In this document: in pieces, positions 54,663 through 63,951 of the stretch
Numbering within the stretch: position 1 is the first letter of the stretch
How the letters are laid out: every line of letters starts with the position of its first letter
From: Microvirga soli
GTDB taxonomy: Bacteria > Pseudomonadota > Alphaproteobacteria > Rhizobiales > Beijerinckiaceae
Direction of reading: 5' to 3'
DNA: 64,000 bases
Assembly: GCF_016734765.1 (NCBI RefSeq)
Contig: NZ_JAERQE010000002.1
Coordinates: forward strand, 124,001-188,000
Notes under the pieces: generated by a model
The model's database searches: none
What the model saw: the letters and a program-made list of their open reading frames with translations, nothing else
Told to the model about the DNA's origin: nothing
Translations under genes and position numbers: made by a program

Positions 54663-54795
54663 GGTCGAAGAAGGCCGTTAAGGGTTCAGGGAAAATTTTG
54701 CCCTTCGCGGTGCGAAAGGCGCGTATACATGACGGTAGGGCCGCGCCCTGTCAACGCGCGGAAACCATTTCTTTGCCTTAAGGAATCAGGCTCCG

Positions 54796-55539
54796 ATGAC
54801 CCACGGCGCATCCACCACCATCGACCCCGCCGAGGTCGCCCGTTTCGACAAGATCGCCGAGACCTGGTGGGACCCGAAGGGGCCCATGAAGGTGCTGCAC
54901 AAGTTCAATCCGGTGCGCTTAGGCTATATCCGCGACGAGGCCTGCCGCCGCTTCGGGCGCGACCCGCGTTCGGCGCGCTCGCTTGAGGGGATCTCCATCC
55001 TAGATGTGGGCTGCGGCGGGGGCGTGCTCTCAGAGCCGCTCGCACGCCTGGGAGCGACCGTGACGGGGCTCGATCCTGCCCCTACGAACATCTCCGTTGC
55101 CCGGCTCCATGCGGAGCGGGCAGGGGTGCGGGTCGATTACCGCAACGAGACCGTGGAGGCGGTGGTCGCCGGGGGTGAGACCTTCGACATTGTGCTCGCC
55201 ATGGAGGTGGTGGAGCATGTGGCCGATCGGGAGGCTTTCGTGGAAGCCTGCGCCCAGGCGGTGAAGCCGGGCGGCGCACTCGCCATGGCAACGATCAACC
55301 GGACCCTGCGCTCCTTCGCGTCCGCCATCGTGGGGGCCGAGTACATCCTGGGCTGGCTGCCCAAAGGCACCCACGAATGGGACAAGTTCGTCACCCCCGA
55401 GGAATTGACCGCCGCCATCGAGACTACGGGCTTCAAGGTCGACGACCTCAAGGGCGTCGCCTACAACCCGTTGCGGGACAGCTGGTCCCTGTCCCGCGAT
55501 ACCGCCGTCAATTATATGCTGCTGGCCTCGAAGGCTTGA
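54796..55539 (+). CDS. ubiG: Ubiquinone biosynthesis O-methyltransferase UbiG
   Basis: The 247-residue methyltransferase makes both O-methylations of the ubiquinone ring. It has [29 protein letters not shown] near the start, the SAM motif [33 protein letters not shown], and the C-terminal [18 protein letters not shown], all typical of UbiG. The start follows AGGAATCAGGCTCCG. The last 32 bp overlap the convergent nhaA gene. Confidence 0.95.
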   Translation: MTHGASTTIDPAEVARFDKIAETWWDPKGPMKVLHKFNPVRLGYIRDEACRRFGRDPRSARSLEGISILDVGCGGGVLSEPLARLGATVTGLDPAPTNISVARLHAERAGVRVDYRNETVEAVVAGGETFDIVLAMEVVEHVADREAFVEACAQAVKPGGALAMATINRTLRSFASAIVGAEYILGWLPKGTHEWDKFVTPEELTAAIETTGFKVDDLKGVAYNPLRDSWSLSRDTAVNYMLLASKA

Positions 55540-56728
55540 TCGAGATCTCCCGCGGGGCGACGCTGAGCACCAGATAGCCGGCAATCGCCGAGAGGGCCGA
55601 TCCTATGAGAACGCCGATCTTGGTGGCGTCAGTCAGCTCCGGCTGGCCCGGGAAGGCGAGCGCTCCGATGAACAGGCTCATGGTGAAGCCAATGCCGCAC
55701 AAGAGCGCGACGCCGTAGCATTGAAGGCGTGTCGCGCCCGCCGGCACATCGGCGAGGTTGAGCCTGATTGCCAGCTCCGAGAAGGCATAGACACCTGCCT
55801 GCTTGCCGATGAAGAGGCCCAGGGCGATACCCAGCGGCAGGGGACTTAAGATTGCATCGAGGGAAAGCCCGGACAGCGACACGCCCGCATTGGCAAGGCC
55901 GAAGACCGGGATGATCGCATAGGCGACAGCCCCATGCAGGGCGTGCTCGAGCCTGTGGAGGGGCGCGTCCTCGGCACGTGTCTTTTTCGGGCCCGCCTGG
56001 AGCGGGATGGTGAGCGCAAGCGCAACGCCTGCCAGTGTGGCGTGAATGCCCGATTTCAGGACGAAGAACCACAGCACCGCGCCGACGGCGAGATAGGGCA
56101 GAAGCGACACGATCCCGAGACGGTTGAAGGCCACCAGAACGACGAGACAGAGGGCGGCTGCGCCCAGCATCATCAGCGACAGATCGCTCGTATAGAACAG
56201 GGCAATGATGATGATCGCGCCGAGATCGTCGAGGATCGCCAGCGCCGTCAGAAAGATCTTGAGGGAGGTCGGCACCCTGGAGCCGAGAATCGCCAGGACG
56301 CCAAGTGCGAAGGCAATGTCGGTGGCGGCCGGGATGGCCCATCCGGAGCGGAGATTTGGCTCATTCCAGGTGATGGCGAGATAAACGAGCGCCGGCACGA
56401 CCATGCCGCCGAAGGCCGCGATGCCGGGCAACATGCGGCGCGGCCAGGTGGAGAGCTGACCGTCCAGCATTTCGCGCTTGATCTCGAGCCCCACCAGCAG
56501 GAAGAACACTGCCATCAGGGCGTCGTTGATCCAGTGCAGGACGCTCAGGCCCAGGACATAGGTCTTGAGCAGGCCGAAATAGGCATCGGCCAAGGGCGAG
56601 TTGGCGATCACGAGGGCGATTACCGTCACGCCCATGAGGATCATGCCGCCGGAGGCCTCGCTGTCGAAGAAGCGACGCATGAGCGAGATGCGTCGCACAG
56701 GCCTCACGCTGCTTTTCGGCTGATCCAT
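55508..56728 (-). CDS. nhaA: Na+/H+ antiporter NhaA
   Basis: The 406-residue membrane antiporter has 12 helices and the NhaA signatures: [18 protein letters not shown], the sodium-binding Asp region [17 protein letters not shown] and [18 protein letters not shown], and [17 protein letters not shown] near the C-terminus. It exchanges sodium for protons, supporting pH and salt homeostasis. Its 3' end overlaps ubiG by 32 bp on the opposite strand. Confidence 0.94.
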   Translation of the reverse strand: MDQPKSSVRPVRRISLMRRFFDSEASGGMILMGVTVIALVIANSPLADAYFGLLKTYVLGLSVLHWINDALMAVFFLLVGLEIKREMLDGQLSTWPRRMLPGIAAFGGMVVPALVYLAITWNEPNLRSGWAIPAATDIAFALGVLAILGSRVPTSLKIFLTALAILDDLGAIIIIALFYTSDLSLMMLGAAALCLVVLVAFNRLGIVSLLPYLAVGAVLWFFVLKSGIHATLAGVALALTIPLQAGPKKTRAEDAPLHRLEHALHGAVAYAIIPVFGLANAGVSLSGLSLDAILSPLPLGIALGLFIGKQAGVYAFSELAIRLNLADVPAGATRLQCYGVALLCGIGFTMSLFIGALAFPGQPELTDATKIGVLIGSALSAIAGYLVLSVAPREISIKPSRPAAYN

Positions 56729-56831
56729 CCGGGGCTCCTTTCAACCCCAACCGGACCTGGGGCGAATGGTTCGGTTAAAGCCTCTGGAAATGATCCGGTC
56801 CAATAACAAAACCAGGAGCAACTCTGCTGGA

Positions 56832-57353
56832 TCAGCCCGTTATGGCAGCCGGGCGCCGGCGTCTCGTGCCAAGCACCGTTTCGAGGGTGACGGGCCGATA
56901 TTCCCAGGCGTCCACGCCTACATCGTATTGCCGGGTCTGAGGTTTGAGCTTGCCGTGGGAGTGGCCGTGTAGGTCGATCCAGCCACGGCCCATGTTCTTC
57001 CAGGTGCGGAAGGCGTAGTGGCACATGACGACCGCCTGCCCGTCGAGCATCAGTTCGGCGTAAGATTGCACGCTCTCCCAGCCCTTGGCCGCAAGGGTTG
57101 CTGCGCCATCGTTGTTGCCGGTGATCAAGTGCTTGCGTCCATTGAGGAGCCCTAGCAGTTCATCGATCCGCTCCGGGCGCACATGCAGGGCGAAGTCGCC
57201 CAGATGCCAGATCTCGTCGTCGGGCGAGACAATCGCGTTCCAGTTGGCGATGAGCGCCTCGTCGTGCTCGGGGATCGTCTTGAACGGGCGCTTGTCGATG
57301 CGCAGCACCCTGGGGTCGCCGAAATGGGTGTCGCTGGTGAAGAAAGTCGCCAA
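56832..57353 (-). CDS. Metallophosphoesterase (calcineurin-like)
   Basis: With a TTG at 57353 after CAGGGGC the protein has 173 residues, the usual length of this family. It begins LATFFTSDTHFGDPRV and has the metal motifs SDTHFG, LGDFAL, GNNDGAA (Asn-Asn-Asp in place of the common Asn-His/Asp), MCHYAFRTW and GHSHGK. A longer frame upstream to 57605 has unrelated composition and was not used. The substrate is unknown. It stands alone. Confidence 0.75.
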   Translation of the reverse strand: MATFFTSDTHFGDPRVLRIDKRPFKTIPEHDEALIANWNAIVSPDDEIWHLGDFALHVRPERIDELLGLLNGRKHLITGNNDGAATLAAKGWESVQSYAELMLDGQAVVMCHYAFRTWKNMGRGWIDLHGHSHGKLKPQTRQYDVGVDAWEYRPVTLETVLGTRRRRPAAITG

Positions 57354-57608
57354 ATCAGCCCCTGCAACTCGTCTTTGTGAAGTGAAGCTCGAGGTTGAAA
57401 CGTCGACCTTGGAGGAGAGTTCAGTTCGATCATGAAGGGCCGGAGCGGTCGATCCCGCTGAAAATGCTTCCTTAACGTAAGTTATGCTATGCCGAATCCG
57501 CATCCTGCCAAATCGAGACAATAAAAGTCCCCAACAGCTAGGCTCGCTGTAACTGAGATGCATTCTGCAGGGCAATATTGCCATCACTGCAACTTTGAGG
57601 GGCAAATC

Positions 57609-57938
57609 TTGAAGATCATCACCAGCCTTACCGTGGCGGGCTTTCTTGCCATGTCTGCTTTCAGCCTAGCGAATGCTGCCAACCGGCATGTCGATATCGT
57701 CAACGATACCGGAATGACCATGGCGGAGTTCTATGCCTCTGCCACCGGAGCCGACGATTGGGAGGAAGACATCCTCGGTTCGGACACCCTGGCGAATGGA
57801 GAAGTGTTCGACGTCGATATCGACGACGGCTCGGGAGCCTGCAAGTTCGACTTCAAGGCGGTCTTCACCGATGGCTCCTCCCATGTGAGGCGTGCCGTCA
57901 ATGTCTGTTCCATTTCGACATTCACCTATCAGCGCTGA
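57609..57938 (+). CDS. Small secreted protein (109 aa)
   Basis: A TTG start preceded by GAGGGGC (the upstream ATG at 57558 lies before the ribosome site) gives a signal peptide MKIITSLTVAGFLAMSAFSLANAA. The mature part has about 85 residues with two Cys, an acidic middle (DDWEEDILGSD) and beta-like strands (FDFKAVFTDGSSHVRRAVNV). Function unknown. It is followed 37 bp later by another secreted protein gene. Confidence 0.65.
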   Translation: MKIITSLTVAGFLAMSAFSLANAANRHVDIVNDTGMTMAEFYASATGADDWEEDILGSDTLANGEVFDVDIDDGSGACKFDFKAVFTDGSSHVRRAVNVCSISTFTYQR

Positions 57939-57975
57939 GCCTCTGGCTCCGAGGGTCCCTCGCGGGAGACAACAC

Positions 57976-58353
57976 ATGATCAAATCCAAGCTTTTCGGAC
58001 TGGCCCTCATGGGCCTTGCCATGGGCGTGAGCCTTCCGGCCATCGCTGGCGGCCCTGGCGTCTATGCGGTCAAGGGCAACAATGGCGAACCAGACAGCGA
58101 TTACACCGGAACACTGACTATCGTTCAGACGAGCAAGGATACGTTCAAGCTCACCTGGAACATTGCCGGTGAAAAGTACGATGGGTTCGCGATCGGCGAC
58201 GAGCGCTTTCTCGCGGCGAGCTTCACCAGCAAAGGCTCCAGCGGGACGGCCCTTCTCGTCGAGGATGACGAGAACAAAGGCGGGTATAAGAGCATTTGGG
58301 CCTTCAAGGGCGAGACCCAGCTCGGCGTCGAGTTGATCACGCCGAAGAAATAG
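57976..58353 (+). CDS. Secreted hypothetical protein (125 aa)
   Basis: An ATG after GGGAGACAACAC opens a 125-residue ORF with a Sec signal (LFGLALMGLAMGVSLPAIAG). The mature protein is a beta-strand-rich domain with repeated GxYxVKGNN, DTFKLTWNIAGEKYDGFAIG and IWAFKGETQLGVELIT patterns, reminiscent of small periplasmic beta-barrels. An upstream in-frame start lies before the ribosome site and was not used. No family recognised; probably a cotranscribed partner of the preceding gene. Confidence 0.65.
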   Translation: MIKSKLFGLALMGLAMGVSLPAIAGGPGVYAVKGNNGEPDSDYTGTLTIVQTSKDTFKLTWNIAGEKYDGFAIGDERFLAASFTSKGSSGTALLVEDDENKGGYKSIWAFKGETQLGVELITPKK

Positions 58354-58390
58354 CCTGTCTAGAAATGGCGGGACAGTTGGGAGACGGCTC

Positions 58391-58837
58391 CTAATTCCTG
58401 TCGTCAGGCACAATGGGCAGAGGAAGCACGTCGATGCCTTCCTCCAGGAGCGCTCGCGCCTCGGCAAGGTCCGCCTCGCCGTAAATCGAGCGCTCCTCTG
58501 TCTCGCCGAAATGCATCTTGCGCGCTTCCTCGACGAAGTCCTTGCCCACGTTCTCGGCATTCTTCATCACGTGCTCGCGCAAGGCCCGCAACGCCGTCCG
58601 CAATTCGCGTTCCCGGTCCGAGAGAACCGCCATGGCCTGCGGCTCCGGAACCGGTGCAACCGGCGCCTTGTCCGTGCGCGCGACGGATGGGGCCATGATC
58701 TGCTTCTCGACCTTGGCCGAGTCGCAGAACGGACAGATCACGAAGCCGCGCTTGCGCTGCGTCTCGAACGCATCGCTTGAAGGAAACCAGCTCTCGAACT
58801 CATGGGCCTGCTCGCAGGCCAGGGCGTACTTGATCAT
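58391..58837 (-). CDS. DUF1178 family protein
   Basis: The 148-residue protein has the DUF1178 features: KYALACEQAHEFESWFPSSDAFETQ with a Cys near the start, and a second cysteine pair CPFCDSAKVEKQ that suggests metal binding. The middle is Ala/Pro-rich, and the C-terminal part is helical (RALREHVMKNAENVGKDF). The function is unknown. It follows the nitrilase gene, as in other alphaproteobacteria, and is probably the last gene of the comF-grxC-nitrilase-DUF1178 unit. Confidence 0.85.
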   Translation of the reverse strand: MIKYALACEQAHEFESWFPSSDAFETQRKRGFVICPFCDSAKVEKQIMAPSVARTDKAPVAPVPEPQAMAVLSDRERELRTALRALREHVMKNAENVGKDFVEEARKMHFGETEERSIYGEADLAEARALLEEGIDVLPLPIVPDDRN

Positions 58838-58880
58838 GTCTCGGTGAGACTTAAGGATTCTGGATCGGAAAAGGAAGGGA

Positions 58881-59744
58881 TCAGGCGGTGGCCGCCCGAT
58901 CCGTCTCGATGGTGGGGACGATTTCGACCTTGAAGGGCCGGGCGTTCTTGAGTGTTGGAATGCGCCCGCGCACCTCCGCCACGAGGGCGGTGTCGATCTC
59001 GGCCAGGAACACGCCGGGCTCCGTGCCGCCTTCCGCTAGAATGCGACCCCAGGGATCGACGATCAGCGAATGGCCATAGGTCTCGCGCCCGTCCTCGTGC
59101 AGACCCGCTTGGGCCGCAGAGATCATGAAGGAGCCGGTTTCGATGGCGCGGGCTCGGTGCAGGATATGCCAATGCGCCTCACCCGTCTGCTTGGTGAAGG
59201 CGGCAGGTGCCGACAGGAAGGAGGCGCCATTCTCGGCGAGCGCCTTGTAGAGGGCGGCGAAGCGCACGTCGTAGCAGATGGTCATGCCGAGATAGCCCCA
59301 GGGCGTCTCGGCGGCCACGGCCGAGGCGCCACCCGTATAGGTGGCCGATTCGCGCCAGCTCTCGCCATTCGGCAGGTCCACGTCATAGAGGTGGATCTTG
59401 TCGTAGGATGTGATCACCTCGCCATCCTGATCGATCAGGAAAGCCCGGTTGGCGACCTTATCGCCCTCCTTCACGGCGATGGAGCCGATCTGGATCAGGA
59501 TGCTCCGCTCCCGCGCCACCTCGCGTAGGGAAGCCAACACCGGATCCTGCACCTCCGGCCCGACTTTCGAGAACAACTCGTCCCGGTCGCGGCAGACGAG
59601 CGACGTCATCTCCGGCGTCTGGGCGAAATGCGCGCCTTGATCGGCCGCCTGGCGCACCAGGGCCACCGCATCGTCGCGGTTCTTGAGAACATCGCGCCCG
59701 GAGCGCATCTGGATGCAGGCAGCGGTGAAGCGGGGCGGGTTCAT
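58881..59744 (-). CDS. Carbon-nitrogen hydrolase (nitrilase superfamily, Nit-like)
   Basis: The 287-residue amidase has the nitrilase catalytic triad: Glu in FAQTPEMTSL, Lys in YDKIHLYDVDLP and Cys in GMTICYDVRFAALY. Nit-like enzymes deamidate damaged glutathione or omega-amides such as 2-oxoglutaramate. The neighbouring glutaredoxin gene fits a thiol or glutathione-repair context, which is an inference. It is 16 bp downstream of grxC on the same strand. Confidence 0.9.
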   Translation of the reverse strand: MNPPRFTAACIQMRSGRDVLKNRDDAVALVRQAADQGAHFAQTPEMTSLVCRDRDELFSKVGPEVQDPVLASLREVARERSILIQIGSIAVKEGDKVANRAFLIDQDGEVITSYDKIHLYDVDLPNGESWRESATYTGGASAVAAETPWGYLGMTICYDVRFAALYKALAENGASFLSAPAAFTKQTGEAHWHILHRARAIETGSFMISAAQAGLHEDGRETYGHSLIVDPWGRILAEGGTEPGVFLAEIDTALVAEVRGRIPTLKNARPFKVEIVPTIETDRAATA

Positions 59745-59760
59745 GAACTGTCAGTCTCCG

Positions 59761-60018
59761 TCAGGCCTGCAATAAAGGCTCAAGCTGGCCCCTGTCATCA
59801 AGATCATACAGGTCATCGCAGCCGCCGACATGTTTTTCGCCGATGAAGATCTGCGGAACGGTGGAACGGCCCTTGGCCTTCTGAATCATCTCGGCCCGGG
59901 CTTCAGGCTTCTTCTCGATGTCGATCTCGGTGAATGCGGCGCCCTTCTCGGTGAGAAGCTTCTTGGCGGCCGAGCAATAGGGGCACCAGCCCTTGGTGTA
60001 GATCGTGATGGCAGTCAT
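59761..60018 (-). CDS. grxC: Glutaredoxin 3
   Basis: The 85-residue dithiol glutaredoxin has the active site CPYC at residues 12-15, cis-Pro in STVPQIFIG and the glutathione-binding GGCDDLYDL. It reduces disulfides with glutathione. Tight spacing with the nitrilase gene and comF suggests one operon. Confidence 0.95.
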   Translation of the reverse strand: MTAITIYTKGWCPYCSAAKKLLTEKGAAFTEIDIEKKPEARAEMIQKAKGRSTVPQIFIGEKHVGGCDDLYDLDDRGQLEPLLQA

Positions 60019-60070
60019 GGTCGAACGGTCTCCTGTGGTTGGCAGGGATATAGGAAGCCTTGCGCCTCTA

Positions 60071-60853
60071 TCACAACTCCTTCACCACCCGGGCGAAGGC
60101 AAGCACGTCCACGGAAGCCGCTCCGCCGCGCAGGAGTGCCCGGGAGGCGGCGTTGGCCGTGGCGCCGGTGGTGAGCACATCGTCGACGAGGAGCACCCGT
60201 TTGCCCTGCAGTCGCGCCTTCGCCTCCACGGAGACGCGGAAGGCACCCTGGAGGTTCTCCTGCCGCTGCGCCTTCGTAAGCCCCACCTGCCGCTGCGTGT
60301 GCTTGACACGGGCGAGCAGGAACGGGTCGCAGGGGATGCCGCTCTCCGCCGAGACGGCTTTCGCCAGCGCCATGGCCTGGTTGAAGCGCCGCCACCAGAG
60401 CCGCCAGCGGTGGAGCGGCACGGGGACGATCACATCCGCATCGGCCAGAAGCTCCGCCCCGGCTCGCGTCATCATTCCACCGAGAGCCTGGGCGAGTTCG
60501 AGACGGTCGTTGTATTTGAGGCGGTGAACGAGAAGACTTGCGGTGCCGTCATATTCCGCGACAGCTCGGGCCCGCTGAAACACCGGCGGGTCGGCGATGG
60601 CCGCCGGCGAGAGCACGGGCTGGCCGAGATCGACGGAAAAGGGCGTCCCAAGCCGCTCACAATAGGGACGCTCGATGAAGCGCATGCCCGACCAGCAGGC
60701 GGCGCAGAGGGTGTGAGGCTCCCCTGTGGCAGCCTGGCAGGCGATGCAGGTGGGCGGGTAGAGGAGACCGAGCGCCGAGCGCCAAACCTCCCACGCTCCC
60801 CGATGGAGGCGGGCGCGGAGCTGGATCGGCTCAACGTCGAGAGGGTCGCTCAT
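60071..60853 (-). CDS. ComF family phosphoribosyltransferase-like protein
   Basis: The 260-residue protein has an N-terminal zinc-type cysteine cluster (PPTCIACQAATGEPHTLCAACW) and a C-terminal phosphoribosyltransferase domain with the PRPP loop VLLVDDVLTTGATANAA. ComF homologues were linked to DNA uptake in Haemophilus and Bacillus; in many bacteria the role is unclear. It is the first gene of the minus-strand unit with grxC. Confidence 0.88.
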   Translation of the reverse strand: MSDPLDVEPIQLRARLHRGAWEVWRSALGLLYPPTCIACQAATGEPHTLCAACWSGMRFIERPYCERLGTPFSVDLGQPVLSPAAIADPPVFQRARAVAEYDGTASLLVHRLKYNDRLELAQALGGMMTRAGAELLADADVIVPVPLHRWRLWWRRFNQAMALAKAVSAESGIPCDPFLLARVKHTQRQVGLTKAQRQENLQGAFRVSVEAKARLQGKRVLLVDDVLTTGATANAASRALLRGGAASVDVLAFARVVKEL

Positions 60854-60953
60854 GGGTGAAGCTTAGCCGATGAGCCATGTCCTGCCACCTCCCTGTCGAA
60901 GCGATCAAAAAATCCTTGGTTCCTGAGCCGTCACACGCCATATCCAGCGCCTC

Positions 60954-61832
60954 ATGAGCACGCCTCTCGTTTTCGACCGTCCCCTTGTCCGCTGCCGCTT
61001 GGCCCGCGCAATGCGCCAGGGCTATGCCGATTTCCTGCTGGTCCGCGCCGTCGAAGACCTGGAAGAGCGGCTCTCGGCCGTTCTGCGGGAGTTTCCGCTC
61101 GTCCTCGACGTGGGCACCCCCACGCCGGCTGCCGCAGAGGTCCTGCGCCGGAGCGGGCGCGCCGAGACGGTGATCCGCCTCTCGCCGGTGCCGGAGCCCG
61201 GGAGCATTCTGGGCGACGAGGAGCATTTGCCGTTTTCCGGCGAGCGTTTCGACCTCGCCGTATCGCTCCTGTCCCTCCATTCGGTCAACGATCTGCCGGG
61301 CTCCCTCATTCAGATCCGCCGTGCGCTTAAGCCCGATGGCCTGTTCGTGGGAGCGCTGCTGGGTGGCAGCACGCTGACCGAGCTGCGCCAGTCGCTGACG
61401 CAGGCCGAGTCGGAGCTGGAGGGCGGCGTCAGCCCCCGCGTGGCGCCCTTCGCGGATCTGCGCGACATCGGCGGGCTGCTTCAGCGTGCAGGCTTTGCCC
61501 TGCCGGTGACGGATTCCGATGTCGTCAGGGTGCGCTATGCCAATGCCTTTGCGCTCATGCGCGACCTGCGCCAGATGGGGCTGACCAACGCGCTGAACGA
61601 CCGTCGTAAGACACCGCTCAAGCGCGCTACCCTGATCCGGGCGGCGGAAATCTATGCGGAGCGTTTCGGCGAGGCCGATGGCCGTATTCCGGCGACCTTC
61701 GAGATCGTGTGGCTCTCCGGCTGGGCACCGCATGAGAGCCAGCAGAAGCCCCTGCGCCCTGGTTCCGCCAAGGTGCGATTGGCCGATGCCCTGGGCGTGA
61801 AGGAGGGCGCGCCCAAGCCTGAGAAGGAGTAG
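60954..61832 (+). CDS. SAM-dependent methyltransferase, NDUFAF5/BioC-like
   Basis: The 292-residue protein begins with FDRPLVRCRLARAM and has the layout of NDUFAF5-type methyltransferases, with DLAVSLLSLHSVNDLPGSLIQIRRALKPDG and VSPRVAPFADLRDIGGLLQRAGF. SAM motif I reads VLDVGTPTPAAAEVL, so the usual Gly-x-Gly is degenerate. Mitochondrial NDUFAF5 hydroxylates or modifies complex I subunits; the bacterial activity is not known. It is divergent from comF, as in other alphaproteobacteria. Confidence 0.8.
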   Translation: MSTPLVFDRPLVRCRLARAMRQGYADFLLVRAVEDLEERLSAVLREFPLVLDVGTPTPAAAEVLRRSGRAETVIRLSPVPEPGSILGDEEHLPFSGERFDLAVSLLSLHSVNDLPGSLIQIRRALKPDGLFVGALLGGSTLTELRQSLTQAESELEGGVSPRVAPFADLRDIGGLLQRAGFALPVTDSDVVRVRYANAFALMRDLRQMGLTNALNDRRKTPLKRATLIRAAEIYAERFGEADGRIPATFEIVWLSGWAPHESQQKPLRPGSAKVRLADALGVKEGAPKPEKE

Positions 61833-61913
61833 CCGGCCGTCTCGCGTCTTGGGGTGCAACCAGGTTGCCCTATCTTCATTTTCCAGAGAGCCTGTCTTGG
61901 AGAAGGAAGTGCC

Positions 61914-62279
61914 ATGAAGGAGCCCGGCCCGGATCATCCGATCACCATCACGCAGAACCCGCATCGCATCCGGGTCATGCTCGGCGGCTTCATCGTCGCG
62001 GAGACCACGCAGGCGCTCACCCTGCAGGAGGCGAATTACCCGCCGGTTCAGTACATCCCCCGCGAGGATGTGCACATGGACCTGCTGGACTCGACCGATC
62101 ACCACACCCATTGCCCCTTCAAGGGCGAGGCCTCCTATTTCACCGTCAACGGAGGTGGGCTCGTGCGGGAGAATGCGGCCTGGAGCTATAAGCAGCCGTT
62201 TCCTTCGGTGGCCAGCATCAAGGAGCATCTCGCCTTTTACCCGAACAAGGTCGATGCCATCGAGGAGTTCAAGGATTAG
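61914..62279 (+). CDS. DUF427 domain-containing protein
   Basis: The 121-residue protein has the DUF427 signature: RIRVMLGGFIVAETTQALTL, then PVQYIPREDVHMDLL, HCPFKGEASYFTV and AAWSYKQPFPSVASIKEHLAFYPNKVD. DUF427 is a small beta-barrel domain of unknown function found in many bacteria. The ATG at 61914 follows GAAGGAAGTGCC. An upstream in-frame start is unlikely. Confidence 0.88.
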   Translation: MKEPGPDHPITITQNPHRIRVMLGGFIVAETTQALTLQEANYPPVQYIPREDVHMDLLDSTDHHTHCPFKGEASYFTVNGGGLVRENAAWSYKQPFPSVASIKEHLAFYPNKVDAIEEFKD

Positions 62280-62359
62280 GGCGTTCTCCTAAGGGTGTAA
62301 GGGATCCGGGTTGCTGCCTCGGCAAGCACGGGGCATCTTCGGCGCCAGAGGAAACACCC

Positions 62360-63508
62360 ATGACGCCGTTCACCTTCAACACCGCTCCGTCCCTCGTCTT
62401 CGGCTCCGGCAGCATCGCGCGCTTAGGGGAAATCGCCGCCCAGCGCCTCGGGCCCCGGGTGGCGCTCGTCACCGATGCGGGCCTCATGAAAGCCGGGCTT
62501 ATCGCGTCCGCTCTTCGCGCCCTGGAGGAAGCAGGCGTCGCCGTCGACGTGTTCGACGCTGTCGTGGCCGATCCGCCGGAAGACGTGGTGCTGGCCGCCG
62601 TCGAGAAAGCCAAGGCTTTTGATGCGAGAGCCGTCATCGGCTTCGGCGGGGGCTCGTCCATCGACGTGGCAAAACTTGTCGCGCTGCTAGCCGCCAGCGG
62701 CGAGTCGCTGGCCGACATCTACGGCGTCGGTGTCGCCAAGGGGCCGCGCCTGCCGCTGCTCGCCATTCCCACCACGGCGGGGACAGGTTCGGAGGTGACG
62801 CCGATCTCCATCGTCACCACCGGCGCGCACGAGAAGAAGGGCGTAGTCTCGCCGCTCATCATCCCGGACATCGCGCTGCTCGATCCCGATCTCACGCTCG
62901 GTCTTCCGCCCCATGTGACAGCAGCCACCGGCATCGACGCGATGGTGCACGCCATCGAGGCCTATACCTCGACAAGCGCCAACAACAATCCGGTCTCGCA
63001 GGCGCTCGCCAAGGAGGCGCTGCGCCTGCTCGGCCGCAACATCGAGCGCGCGGTGCATCAGGGGCAGGATGTGGAAGCGCGCTCCGCCATGCTGCTGGGC
63101 TCCATGCTGGCCGGCCAGGCCTTTGCCAACTCGCCGGTCGCCGCCGTGCATGCGCTGGCCTATCCCATCGGCGGGCATTTCGGCATTCCGCACGGGCTCT
63201 CCAACGCCCTCGTGCTGCCGCATGTGCTGCGCTTCAACGCGAGCGCCTGCGAGAAAGCTTACGCGGAACTTGCCCCTCATGCCTTCCCGGAACTCGAAGA
63301 CCGCGCTACGGGTTCGGCCTTCGTCGAGGCGCTGGCCTCCCTGTGCACGAAGGTGGGCTTGCAGCCGCGCCTGCGCGACGTTGGCATCCCGCAGGAGGCA
63401 GTCCCGTTGATGGCCGAGGATGCCATGAAGCAGACGCGCCTTCTGGTGAACAATCCGCGCCCGCTCACTCTCGAGGATGCGCGCGCGATCTACGAAGCGG
63501 CCTGGTAA
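62360..63508 (+). CDS. Iron-containing alcohol dehydrogenase
   Basis: The 382-residue group III dehydrogenase has IGFGGGSSIDVAK near the N-terminus, IPTTAGTGSEVTPI, metal-ligand regions GIDAMVHAIEAYTS and VHALAYPIGGHFGIPHGLSNALVLPHV. It oxidises or reduces an alcohol/aldehyde with NAD(P). The substrate is unknown. It is 8 bp upstream of a thioesterase gene, suggesting a short fatty or aromatic alcohol metabolism unit, which is an inference. Confidence 0.9.
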   Translation: MTPFTFNTAPSLVFGSGSIARLGEIAAQRLGPRVALVTDAGLMKAGLIASALRALEEAGVAVDVFDAVVADPPEDVVLAAVEKAKAFDARAVIGFGGGSSIDVAKLVALLAASGESLADIYGVGVAKGPRLPLLAIPTTAGTGSEVTPISIVTTGAHEKKGVVSPLIIPDIALLDPDLTLGLPPHVTAATGIDAMVHAIEAYTSTSANNNPVSQALAKEALRLLGRNIERAVHQGQDVEARSAMLLGSMLAGQAFANSPVAAVHALAYPIGGHFGIPHGLSNALVLPHVLRFNASACEKAYAELAPHAFPELEDRATGSAFVEALASLCTKVGLQPRLRDVGIPQEAVPLMAEDAMKQTRLLVNNPRPLTLEDARAIYEAAW

Positions 63509-63516
63509 GACGCGCC

Positions 63517-63951
63517 ATGACGGATCGTCCTTCGCGTCCCGCCCGCTCGGAATTCAAGCTGTTTCGCCCCATCGCCACCCGCTGGATGGACAACGATGCT
63601 TATGGGCACGTGAACAACGTGCATTACTACTCGTATTTCGACTCGGCCGTGAATGGTTGGCTCGTCGAAAAGGGGCTGCTCACTATTACTGAGAGCCCGA
63701 CCATTGGCCTCGTGGTGGAGTCGGGCTGCACCTATTTCGAGAGCGTCGCCTTTCCGGACGCGCTGGAGGCCGGCATCGCGGTGGCGCATCTCGGGCGCTC
63801 ATCGGTGCGTTACCGGATCGCGATCTTCAAGCAGGGCGCTCAAGCGGCGGCCGCGCAGGGGCACTTCGTCCATGTCTATGTGGACCGTGAAACCCAGAAG
63901 CCCGTGGAGATCCCGCGCGAGACGCGCGCCATGCTCAGCGAGCTGACCTGA
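63517..63951 (+). CDS. Acyl-CoA thioesterase (4HBT/YbgC-like hotdog fold)
   Basis: The 144-residue hotdog-fold protein has the family motif RWMDNDAYGHVNNVHYYSYFDSAV, with the catalytic Asp in DNDAYGH, and a second strand SGCTYFESVAFPDALEAGIAV. It hydrolyses acyl-CoA thioesters; chain preference is unknown. The ATG at 63517 is chosen for the short gap to the dehydrogenase gene. It overlaps a minus-strand reading frame at its end. Confidence 0.85.
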   Translation: MTDRPSRPARSEFKLFRPIATRWMDNDAYGHVNNVHYYSYFDSAVNGWLVEKGLLTITESPTIGLVVESGCTYFESVAFPDALEAGIAVAHLGRSSVRYRIAIFKQGAQAAAAQGHFVHVYVDRETQKPVEIPRETRAMLSELT

